The notes below the pieces were generated by a model. That model saw only the letters and a list, made by a program, of their open reading frames with translations, did no database searches and was not told where the DNA came from. From NCBI GenBank assembly GCA_018268435.1, contig JAFDWP010000196.1, positions 1-36,831 on the forward strand: 36,831 bases of DNA. The letters run 5' to 3'. Positions 30,824 through 36,831 of the stretch are shown here, piece after piece. Origin of the DNA: Actinomycetota bacterium. Lineage in GTDB: Bacteria > Actinomycetota > Actinomycetes > Actinomycetales > Microbacteriaceae. The position numbers and the translations under genes are program-made. Positions within the stretch are counted from its first letter, which is position 1, and every line of letters starts with the position of its first letter.

Positions 30824-31108
30824 TCAGCGTCCACGCGATCGTCGGCTCCATCCCTGCAGGTCGTCGTAGCGCCCTTCGATCAGCGCGAGCTTCTTCGCGC
30901 GGTTCCAGCGATGGATCCTGCGCTCCCAGGCGAACGCCTCGTCGACGCGCTCGAACTCCGCCGTCCACACGAGTTCGACGGGGCGGCGGCGACGGGTGTA
31001 GTCGCCGCCGAACCCCTGCTGATGCTGTTCCAGACGCCAGACCAGATCTGTCGTGCTGCCGGTGTAGAAGCTGTCATCGGCGCAACGGAGGATATAGACG
31101 TGCGGCAT
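30824..31108 (-). CDS. small GIY-YIG nuclease-domain protein
   Basis: A 94-aa stand-alone GIY-YIG domain (UPF0213/YhbQ-like). The motif is HVYILRCADDSFYTGSTT, with the two tyrosines and the GS end in place, then the WRLEQHQ helix with the catalytic-type Arg and FAWERRIHRWNRAKKLALI with the metal-binding Glu. It seems intact. The ATG at 31108 stands 7 nt from TACCGT (31116-31121 on the complement), so it is probably leaderless. Copies of one repeat family lie on both sides of it, 10 bp beyond its stop and from 52 bp before its start. Confidence 0.88.
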   Translation of the reverse strand: MPHVYILRCADDSFYTGSTTDLVWRLEQHQQGFGGDYTRRRRPVELVWTAEFERVDEAFAWERRIHRWNRAKKLALIEGRYDDLQGWSRRSRGR

Positions 31109-31115
31109 GCCGGAC

Positions 31116-31121
31116 ACGGTA
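31116..31121 (-). promoter_or_regulatory. -10 box of the GIY-YIG gene
   Basis: TACCGT on the minus strand, 7 nt before the ATG, with no ribosome binding site. Confidence 0.4.
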
Positions 31122-31160
31122 CCGGCGCGGCCGAATGCGGCGAGCGCGTTGTCCACAGGC

Positions 31161-31390
31161 GTCCTTCGTCTCGCTGCGCTCGCTCAGGAACCGGGGGTCG
31201 GTCCCTGAGCGAGGAGCGCAGCGACGAGACGAAGGGGCTCAGCGCACCCGCGCGTCCTTCGTCTCGCTGCGCTCGCTCAGGAACCGGAGGTCGGTCCCTG
31301 AGCGAGGAGCGCAGCGACGAGACGAAGGGCGCTCGCTCAGGAACCAGGGGGCGGCGGTCCGTCGTCTCACTGCGCCCGCTCAGAAATCGG
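31161..31390. repeat. array of alternating type-A and type-B inverted repeats
   Basis: In order: type B (31161-31194, minus orientation), type A (31196-31236, plus), B (31254-31287), A (31289-31329), a B end only (31331-31346) and a decayed B (31357-31390). Each B-A pair is an inverted repeat of about 76 nt, and the pair is duplicated with a 93-bp period. B reversed has the core GAGCGAGCGCAGCGAGACG; A has GAGCGAGGAGCGCAGCGACG, the same core with two extra triplets. This fills the whole gap between the GIY-YIG and alcohol dehydrogenase genes; no gene was found in it. Confidence 0.88.
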
Positions 31391-31401
31391 GGGAGACCCG
31401 C

Positions 31402-32442
31402 TCAGATCGTGGCGACGTCGATCACGAAGCGGAACCTCACATCGCTCGCCAGCACCCGGTCGTACGCGTCGTTGATGCCGGCGGCGTCGATGAGCTCGAT
31501 CTCGGCGGCGAGTCCGTGCTCGGCGCAGAAGTCGAGCATCTCCTGCGTCTCGGCGATGCCGCCGATCGCGGATCCGGCCAGCGACCTGCGGTGCCCGAGC
31601 AGCTGGCTGATCGACAGCGACATCTGCTCCGGGGGCGCGCCGACGCACACCAGGACGCCGTTCGTGTCGAGCAGGCGCAGATAGTCGTCCAGCGGCAGCG
31701 GCGCGCTCACCGTGTTCAGGATGAGATCGAACCCGCGACGGTTCCCCGTGAAGGTCTCCGGGTCGGAGGTGGCGAGGTAGCGGTCCGCGCCGAGCCGGAT
31801 CCCCTCCTCCTTCTTGCGCAGCGACTGGGAGAGCACGGTGACCTCGGCGCCCAGCGCGTGGGCGATCTGCACCCCCATGTGGCCGAGCCCGCCGAGGCCG
31901 ACGACGGCGACGCGCGATCCCGGACCGACCTTCCAGTGCCGCAGCGGCGAGTAGGTCGTGATGCCCGCGCAGAGCAGCGGCGCCGCACGGTCCAGCGGGA
32001 TCGACGCGGGGATCCGCACGACGAAGTCCTCGGTGACGACCACCTGGCGCGAGTACCCGCCCTGCGTGACGGTGCCGTCGCGGTCGATCGCGCCGTACGT
32101 GCCGACCGATCCACCGGTGCAGTACTGCTCCTCGCCGCGCCGGCAGGCGGCGCATTCGCGGCAGGAGTCCACCAGGCAGCCCACGCCGACCCGGTCGCCG
32201 ACCGCGAACCGGGTGACGTCGGATCCGACGGCGGCCACGGTGCCCGCGATCTCATGCCCCGGTGCGAGCGGGTAGCGCTGCGGGCCCCAGTCGCCGCGCA
32301 CGGTGTGGATGTCGGAGTGGCAGATGCCTGCGAAGGCGATGTCGATCACGACGTCGTGGGCGCCGGGCTCGCGGCGCTCGATCGTGGTCGGGGCGAGAGG
32401 CGCACCCTCACTCGGTGCGGCGTAGGCGGCGACGACGGGCAT
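31402..32442 (-). CDS. zinc-dependent NAD(P) alcohol dehydrogenase
   Basis: A 346-aa medium-chain dehydrogenase close to the AdhC/YahK/cinnamyl alcohol dehydrogenase group. The catalytic zinc site has Cys41 (GICHSDIH) and His63-Glu64 (GHE). The structural zinc has Cys94, Cys97, Cys100 and Cys108 ([15 protein letters not shown]). The cofactor loop [13 protein letters not shown] is near residue 180. These enzymes reduce a range of aldehydes, usually with NADPH. The ATG at 32442 is divergent from the resolvase-fold gene across 142 bp. Confidence 0.9.
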   Translation of the reverse strand: MPVVAAYAAPSEGAPLAPTTIERREPGAHDVVIDIAFAGICHSDIHTVRGDWGPQRYPLAPGHEIAGTVAAVGSDVTRFAVGDRVGVGCLVDSCRECAACRRGEEQYCTGGSVGTYGAIDRDGTVTQGGYSRQVVVTEDFVVRIPASIPLDRAAPLLCAGITTYSPLRHWKVGPGSRVAVVGLGGLGHMGVQIAHALGAEVTVLSQSLRKKEEGIRLGADRYLATSDPETFTGNRRGFDLILNTVSAPLPLDDYLRLLDTNGVLVCVGAPPEQMSLSISQLLGHRRSLAGSAIGGIAETQEMLDFCAEHGLAAEIELIDAAGINDAYDRVLASDVRFRFVIDVATI

Positions 32443-32584
32443 GGGCACTCCTCGAGACGACGTGAGCGGAACAGTGCGAGAGTACCCCGCGCCGCGGAGG
32501 TCGCGGCGATCCCGGCCGGATCCGATCCGCCGCGCGCGCCGGGTGTCGGCGGGAGCGGGCAGAATAGACACGGAGGCGGATTTC

Positions 32585-33070
32585 ATGGAAGCGACCACGC
32601 ACGCGCACGCGGACGCCGGCGGCACGACCGGGGGGCCGCTCGACGACGCGCTCACCAGTCCCCTGCACCTGCCGCATGCGGCCGCAGAGTGCCCGAAGTG
32701 CTTCACCGAGCTGCAGCAGAACCGCGACTGGTGGTCGGCCAAGCCCGACGGATCCCGCCTGGTCGGCCTGGTCGTCGCCCGCGACGGCATGCCCTCGGTG
32801 GTGCAGCAGCGCGACGACCTCACCCGCTTCGGCGTGCCGATCGAGGGGTTCCGCCACCCGGCCCCCGACATCCTGGAGAGCTGGACGGATCGGATCTCCC
32901 GGCTCATCGACACGCTGCACGCGGGCGACGTGCTGGTGGTGGCGAACATCCACGCCCTCGGCAACGACATCGACGAAGAGGCCCGCACCGTGGCCGCGCT
33001 GCGCCGGCACGGCGTGATGGTGAAGGTGCTCAACCACAACGCGCGCCACCTGGCCGACGCCGGTCGCTGA
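32585..33070 (+). CDS. serine-recombinase-fold protein with all catalytic residues replaced
   Basis: A 161-aa protein. Residues about 61-152 align without gaps to the catalytic domain of gamma-delta resolvase as I recall it: [15 protein letters not shown] matches GDVILVKKLDRLGRD, and [11 protein letters not shown] matches DAQGVSIRFID. The residues equal to Arg8, Ser10, Arg45, Asp67, Arg68 and Arg71 are Val64, Arg66, Thr101, His123, Ala124 and Asn127. No DNA-binding tail follows. Residues 1-60 hold a CPKC pair. It cannot recombine DNA by the known route and may be a binding or scaffold protein. GGAGG precedes the ATG; a longer start at 32441 is less likely. Confidence 0.65.
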   Translation: MEATTHAHADAGGTTGGPLDDALTSPLHLPHAAAECPKCFTELQQNRDWWSAKPDGSRLVGLVVARDGMPSVVQQRDDLTRFGVPIEGFRHPAPDILESWTDRISRLIDTLHAGDVLVVANIHALGNDIDEEARTVAALRRHGVMVKVLNHNARHLADAGR

Positions 33071-33119
33071 GGCCGCGCCTCGACGCCGCACGGGTCCGCC
33101 CGGGTCCGCCCGCGCGGCC
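33071..33119. terminator. convergent spacer with GGCCGCGC inverted repeat
   Basis: GGCCGCGC (33071-33078) pairs with GCGCGGCC (33112-33119) around two tandem CGGGTCCGCC units. It lies just after the resolvase-fold stop and just beyond the end of the convergent 33126 gene, so a two-way terminator is likely. No U-tract is seen. Confidence 0.45.
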
Positions 33120-33125
33120 GGTGGC

Positions 33126-33764
33126 TCAGGCCGCGGTGCCGGCGGGGATCCAGGCCAGGGTCGAGACGCACAGGTCGAACAGCGCCTTCATCGCGACGAC
33201 GGGCTCATCGTCGGCGGGCGCGTCCTCGGGGCGCATGATGACCAGCGTCAGCCGCAGCGCACGCCGGCGCCGACTCCCCGGGATCGGCGTCAGGTAGAGC
33301 ACGGTGGTGACGGCCGCGCGCTCGCCTTCGATCGTCTGCACCTCATCGCGCTCCATGCGCAGGAAGCGCTTGTCCTCGAACAGCGGCGTGGCTCCGTGCT
33401 CCCGGACCGCCGCGCGGACGACCTCGTCCAGGCTCACGCCGGCCTCGGCCTGCTGCACGGTCGCCGTGAGCGAGGCCGGAAGGTAGAGCGTGCCGTCCTC
33501 CGCGGATCCGGCCGGCACGAACATGGCGACCGCGGACAGCGCGCGCATCTGCGTGAAGGCGTCGCCGACGAGGCGGTTCATCTGCGCGGCGAGGTCGGGG
33601 CGCTGCGCCTGCAGGAGACGCGAACGGAGATCACCGAGCATCCGGCGCTCCTCCGCAGCGTCGACGGGCCGGCGTTCCCACCCCGGGGGCAGCACGAGTG
33701 TGAAGTCCGGATCCGGTGTGCCGCCGAGCTGCTCGCGCAGGCTGACGCTGGTCGGGGTGCTCAT
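33126..33764 (-). CDS. hypothetical protein, last gene of the type VII-like operon
   Basis: A 212-aa soluble protein with no signal peptide. It opens with [15 protein letters not shown], has a beta-rich middle ([43 protein letters not shown]) and ends with [20 protein letters not shown]. This layout (a PPGW start, a long anti-parallel sheet and a final amphipathic helix) resembles Mog1/PsbP-like proteins such as LpqN and DcrB. The similarity is by pattern only. The ATG overlaps the membrane-protein stop (ATGA), so the two are co-translated. Confidence 0.75.
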   Translation of the reverse strand: MSTPTSVSLREQLGGTPDPDFTLVLPPGWERRPVDAAEERRMLGDLRSRLLQAQRPDLAAQMNRLVGDAFTQMRALSAVAMFVPAGSAEDGTLYLPASLTATVQQAEAGVSLDEVVRAAVREHGATPLFEDKRFLRMERDEVQTIEGERAAVTTVLYLTPIPGSRRRRALRLTLVIMRPEDAPADDEPVVAMKALFDLCVSTLAWIPAGTAA

Positions 33765-34576
33765 TCCTCGCTCCTCACGGGGTCCATCGCGAACAGGGTG
33801 CCGAGGTCGGCGGACAGTGCGCGGTTCAGGGTGTCCTCGTCGATCAGCCCGCGGCGATGCAGGATCCGCAGCGCGTCGTCCCGGTCGTCGCGGATGACGG
33901 CGAGCTCGGGCGCGCCGATGTCCTGCACCCGGACGCGGGAGCGCTCACGGTCGCTCAGCGTGGGGGCTGCGGGCAGCGGATCCTCCCGGACGGGAGCGGG
34001 CGAGCCCCGCCGTAGCAGGATCGCGACGCAGAGCGCGCCGGCCAGCACGACGGTGGCGGCGACGGGCCAGATCCAGCCCGACGCGTCGAAGGCGTCGCGG
34101 GCGGCGACCGTCGGCACGCCGGCCAGGGCGAACGCCGCCATCACGGCGGCCGTCGCGGCCAGACCCAGCACGCCCGGCGACCAGTGCGCGCCGTCCCGGA
34201 TCCACACGATCCACAGCAGCGCCTGCATGACGGCCGCGATCGCGAAGCAGATCCCGGCGGCCGGCACGGCGGTCGACGCGGGAAGCGGCTCGACGAGCGA
34301 GAAGAACGACAGGCCGACGGCGTAGAACGCGACGCCGGCGAGCGGTGCGACCGCCCCGCACAGGCCCAGCAGGACGAACAGCGCACCCGCGCCGCGGCGC
34401 ATCGCGGGCACCGGGCGCAGCCGCGCAGCGAAGGAGGCGCCGTCGGCGCCGAACCCGGCGACGACGTCGGGATGGCGCTGGAAGGCGACCGACTCGAGCC
34501 GGGCCAGTCGGGGGACGTTGGCGAGGGACTGATCCTCCGCCCACGCCCGCGCGTCCGTGTAGGGAAGGCTCGTCAT
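33761..34576 (-). CDS. hypothetical multi-span membrane protein
   Basis: A 271-aa protein. Residues 1-58 are soluble. Helices follow at about 62-82, 84-100, 105-125, 133-153 and 168-186, and a cytoplasmic tail of about 80 residues ends with a helix-rich part (LSDRERSRVRVQDIG ... ILHRRGLIDEDTLNRALSAD). The tail looks like a short DNA- or protein-binding helical bundle. No family was recognised. It starts 4 nt after the preceding gene's stop and overlaps the next, so it belongs to the operon from 36728 to 33126. Confidence 0.75.
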   Translation of the reverse strand: MTSLPYTDARAWAEDQSLANVPRLARLESVAFQRHPDVVAGFGADGASFAARLRPVPAMRRGAGALFVLLGLCGAVAPLAGVAFYAVGLSFFSLVEPLPASTAVPAAGICFAIAAVMQALLWIVWIRDGAHWSPGVLGLAATAAVMAAFALAGVPTVAARDAFDASGWIWPVAATVVLAGALCVAILLRRGSPAPVREDPLPAAPTLSDRERSRVRVQDIGAPELAVIRDDRDDALRILHRRGLIDEDTLNRALSADLGTLFAMDPVRSEE

Positions 34577-34580
34577 GCTC

Positions 34581-35165
34581 TCACGCTACCCGCCACGACC
34601 CGTCCGGTCCGTTCTCCGGCAGGGGCGGCGCCACCGCGACGAACGGGCGGCCGTCGGCCCCGGTCAGCTGCAGCGACTGCACGAACTGGTGGATCATCGG
34701 CATCAGCGGGGCGAGGATCTCGGGCAGCGTCGGCTCGACGTGCACCGTCACCCCCTGCCCGGCATCGTGGAACACGTACTCGACGCCCCACACGTCCGCC
34801 CCGGCCACGCGCTGCGTGAACGGGACCTGGAGGCCGGGTCCGAGCCCGGTCGCCTCGTAGCCGATGGCGTCCGGTGCCGCGGGCAGGGCCGCGGCGTCGA
34901 TGCGCCCGACGGCCGCGTGCACGAAGACGCACACCGGGGCGTCCGTGGGCCAGAGCTGGAAGAACAGCGCGTCCTCCTCGCGACGGTGCTCGGTGGCCGC
35001 GTCCAGCATCATCGGGACGAGCCGGTCGTAGGACTCCTGCCACGCCCGCCCCCAGCCCGCACGCAGGGCGGCGGCGCTGTCGCGCACCCAGTCCGCGCCG
35101 GCGTCCGCGGGCACCAGGAGCCAGCCAGGGCTCAAGCTCTCGCCCGTGAGGGTCGCGCCGCTCAC
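34581..35165 (-). CDS. hypothetical protein, possible partner or immunity protein
   Basis: A 194-aa soluble protein. It begins LSPGWLLVPADAGADWV, has ALFFQLWPTDAPVCVFVHAA in the middle, a beta-rich VWGVEYVFHDAGQGVTVHVEP part and a closing helix (PLMPMIHQFVQSLQL). The same order of features occurs in the 33126-33764 protein, so the two may be distant paralogues. The GTG start at 35165 overlaps the stop of the 409-aa gene as GTGA. In secretion-substrate loci the gene just after a toxin often encodes its immunity protein or chaperone; that role here is inference. Confidence 0.7.
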   Translation of the reverse strand: MSGATLTGESLSPGWLLVPADAGADWVRDSAAALRAGWGRAWQESYDRLVPMMLDAATEHRREEDALFFQLWPTDAPVCVFVHAAVGRIDAAALPAAPDAIGYEATGLGPGLQVPFTQRVAGADVWGVEYVFHDAGQGVTVHVEPTLPEILAPLMPMIHQFVQSLQLTGADGRPFVAVAPPLPENGPDGSWRVA

Positions 35166-36391
35166 AGCACCGCCCCCACCCACGGCAGGCTCTTGCTCGG
35201 GCCGTCGTGGCCGGTCCAGCTCGCGATCTTGTCGCCGAGCTTCCACGGCCCGGAGACCAGGTTGTGCGCGAACTGGAGCGCGGCGGGGAGGGTCGTCGAG
35301 AGGCAGTAGCCGTTGGCCGCGCCCGTCATCGCCTCGATCGTCTGGCTCATCCCGCCCACGTCCTTGCCGAACATCAGCCGCATCATGACGTCGCCGACGC
35401 CGGCCGGGTTGTTCATGGTGAACAGCCCGCGCCCCATGGAGGCGGCTCCCCGCCAGCCGCCGCCGGCCATGCTGCCGATGAGGCTGAGCGTGCGGCCCTG
35501 GCCGATCGCGGCGCTCCAGCTGGACGGCTTGAGCGCCATGAACGTGTCGCCCAGGAAGGCGAGACGGCCGGCGGATCCCTGGAAGAGCTTGCCGACGCTG
35601 CCGAAGGGGATCACCCCCACGACGGCCAGGATGAGCTGGGTGAGCCCGGTGTCCCCGCGCACGTACTGGTAGATGGTCAGACCGAGCGTGATGAGACCGA
35701 TGACGCCGCCGATCAGGGCGAAGATCGGCCCGCCGATGATGATGGCGGCGATCCCGACGATGATGCCGACGACCTGGAGCACCTTGAGCGTGCCGGCGAC
35801 GAAGCCGTCTACGTCGTCCCAGAACCCGTCCTTGATCGTGCCGCTGGTGGCCTCGGTGATGCCGTGGACGGCGGTGTCGAACGCCGTCTCCCAGGTGTCG
35901 TACGCCGCGTCGAAGATCTGCGCCTCGGCCACGAAGTCGTCGTGCTTGCGCTTCTTCTCGAGGTCGTGCTCGCCGTTCGTCTTCGCCTCGGGGGTGCCGG
36001 CCTCGGGCTGCCCCCACGACGGCCGGTCGCCGGGCAGGTACCCGTCGGCGCTCACGTACGCGCTCCACGCCTCGCCGCAGCGATCCGCCGCGGCGTTCAG
36101 CCGGGGCTGCACGTCGGCCAGCGCATCCGCGTACGCGACGAGGACGGGTCCGGTCGGACGGTAGAGCTTCCCTGCGAGCGAGAGCTGCTCGTGCGTGTCT
36201 CCGACGACCTCCTGCAGCTTCTCGATCGCCTGGCCCTTCTGCCCCGACGCCTGATCGGCGAGCGTCTTGAGGAACGCCGCGCTGGATCCCATCGCATCGC
36301 CCAGCTCGGTGATCGACGTCCCGCGGGAGCGGATCGGATCCGGGCTCCCTTCCACGCGCTCGATCCAGCGGCCCTGAGGTGACCTGTCCAT
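35162..36391 (-). CDS. putative type VII-secreted protein with glycine-rich hydrophobic core
   Basis: A 409-aa protein without a signal peptide. Residues about 16-115 (GSPDPIRSRGTSITELGDAM ... AADRCGEAWSAY) resemble the helical T7SS signal domain of actinobacterial polymorphic toxins. Residues 145-195 are charged and helical. Residues 203-264 are strongly hydrophobic, with small-residue spacing (VVGIIVGIAAIIIGG, IGGVIGLITLG), as in glycine-zipper or pore-forming segments. The last 140 residues match nothing I recognise (NGYCLSTTLPAALQFAHNLV, SWTGHDGPSKSLPWVG). It lies 4 nt after a WXG100-like gene, with no good ribosome binding site of its own. Toxin function is inferred from layout only. Confidence 0.65.
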   Translation of the reverse strand: MDRSPQGRWIERVEGSPDPIRSRGTSITELGDAMGSSAAFLKTLADQASGQKGQAIEKLQEVVGDTHEQLSLAGKLYRPTGPVLVAYADALADVQPRLNAAADRCGEAWSAYVSADGYLPGDRPSWGQPEAGTPEAKTNGEHDLEKKRKHDDFVAEAQIFDAAYDTWETAFDTAVHGITEATSGTIKDGFWDDVDGFVAGTLKVLQVVGIIVGIAAIIIGGPIFALIGGVIGLITLGLTIYQYVRGDTGLTQLILAVVGVIPFGSVGKLFQGSAGRLAFLGDTFMALKPSSWSAAIGQGRTLSLIGSMAGGGWRGAASMGRGLFTMNNPAGVGDVMMRLMFGKDVGGMSQTIEAMTGAANGYCLSTTLPAALQFAHNLVSGPWKLGDKIASWTGHDGPSKSLPWVGAVL

Positions 36392-36395
36392 CGGG

Positions 36396-36728
36396 TTACG
36401 CCGCCTTCCTGGATCCGTGCTCGCCGGTCGCGTCGACCTCCATGCCCTTGGCGGTCTCCTCGTCCCACTTCGCGCAGCCGTCGAGCACCCCCTGCACGTG
36501 CTCCTGGACCTTCTTGATGTCACGGGAGAGGTCGCTGCGCTTGGAGTCCCAGCGCGATTCGAAGTCGCCCGCCTTGCGGCGCAGCGCATCGCGGCCGAAC
36601 GGATACCCGATCGCGTCCTGCACGGCGTCGGTCTTCGAGCCGGCATCATCCAGCTCCGACACGATGCTCTTCAGCTTCTCGTTGACGGCGCTGAGCTCGT
36701 CGTACTTGATCCAGATCCCGTCGGACAT
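36396..36728 (-). CDS. WXG100-like helical protein
   Basis: A 110-aa, charged, two-helix protein. IWIKYDELSAVNEKLKSIV and FGRDALRRKAGDFESRWDSK, then LSRDIKKVQEHVQGVLDG, follow the family of WXG100-like proteins that partner type VII substrates in actinobacteria. The turn reads Trp60-Asp-Ser instead of Trp-x-Gly. It heads the operon, and GGGAGGAAG stands just before the ATG. It probably forms the secretion pair with the 409-aa protein. Confidence 0.7.
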   Translation of the reverse strand: MSDGIWIKYDELSAVNEKLKSIVSELDDAGSKTDAVQDAIGYPFGRDALRRKAGDFESRWDSKRSDLSRDIKKVQEHVQGVLDGCAKWDEETAKGMEVDATGEHGSRKAA

Positions 36729-36831
36729 GCGCTTCCTCCCTCGACTCCTCCACCGTACGGACGCCCATCCGCGACGTCGATGGGGAGGACTCCCCACCGG
36801 CACCCGGCAGACGGCGAGGGGCCGGTGGTCG
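36729..36831. promoter_or_regulatory. operon leader with two inverted repeats at window edge
   Basis: TGGGGAG-GA-CTCCCCA (36781-36796) is a perfect 7-bp inverted repeat. CCACCGGC (36794-36801) pairs with GCCGGTGG (36821-36828). The first may be an operator of the type VII-like operon, the second the terminator of a gene beyond the edge. The window ends before this can be settled. Confidence 0.35.

Noticed and set aside
30756-31390. Possible CRISPR array
   Set aside because: The repeats alternate in direction, vary in length and have spacers of 1 to 17 bp and no cas genes nearby. They form inverted pairs, unlike a CRISPR array.
31135-32400. Apparent protein-coding frame through the repeats, reading SLSERSGAQRRDEG-like peptides
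   Set aside because: The peptide periodicity comes from the DNA repeat itself, and the frame then runs antisense to the alcohol dehydrogenase gene.
32585-33070. Active recombinase or mark of a prophage or integrative element
   Set aside because: All catalytic residues are replaced and no att-like repeats, integrase, phage genes or tRNA lie nearby.

Overview
The window is about 70% G+C and densely packed, with many genes overlapping by ATGA or GTGA. Several promoters place a TAnnnT box 6-7 nt before the start codon. It also carries intergenic repeats with a 'CCTGAGCGAG...GACGAAGG' core. Together with WXG100-like, LpqC-like and mycoredoxin-like genes, this suggests a high-GC actinobacterium, most likely Microbacteriaceae (Microbacterium or a relative). 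That placement is inferred from gene content and composition; no database search was possible. No rRNA, tRNA or CRISPR array was seen.

Region 1 (1-14409) is for aromatic acid catabolism. A minus-strand operon, ligJ-ligK-ligI-ligAB-ligC followed by three accessory genes (an aldo/keto reductase, a cytoplasmic ModA-like binding protein and a small NAD(P)-binding protein), encodes the protocatechuate 4,5-cleavage route to pyruvate and oxaloacetate. A divergent LysR regulator adjoins it. At the left edge is pcaIJ (3-oxoadipate CoA-transferase, pcaJ cut by the window), which belongs to the other, 3,4-cleavage route. It has its own leader with two GTTC...GAAC palindromes. To the right are a nucleotidyltransferase-like gene, prpE (propionyl-CoA synthetase), an IclR regulator and pobA, which makes protocatechuate from 4-hydroxybenzoate.

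Region 2 (14499-22547) is envelope and signalling. It holds a SHOCT membrane protein, a two-component pair, a secreted LpqC-like esterase, a small membrane protein, a RidA-like protein, and a four-gene ABC transporter plus DesK/DesR-type operon. That operon is preceded by a clear operator palindrome and a six-codon leader ORF.

Region 3 (22603-32442) is mostly single genes: an anchored polysaccharide deacetylase with an InlB-B-like module, a Dpm1-GtrA fusion, a mycoredoxin-like protein, a GPH-type transporter, an unusual long aldehyde dehydrogenase, a neutral zinc metallopeptidase, malate dehydrogenase, a small GIY-YIG nuclease and a zinc alcohol dehydrogenase. The GIY-YIG gene is bracketed by repeats of one inverted-repeat family, with a further variant at 25.4 kb. 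A different nested inverted repeat lies before the aldehyde dehydrogenase.

Region 4 (32585-36831) holds the least familiar genes. One is a serine-recombinase-fold protein in which every catalytic residue has been replaced. The other is a five-gene minus-strand operon that looks like a type VII secretion substrate locus: a WXG100-like helper, a 409-residue protein with an N-terminal helical region and a glycine-rich hydrophobic core, two related small proteins and a membrane protein. The best candidates for something undescribed are the GIY-YIG/repeat association, the catalytically dead resolvase-fold protein, and the type VII-like operon.
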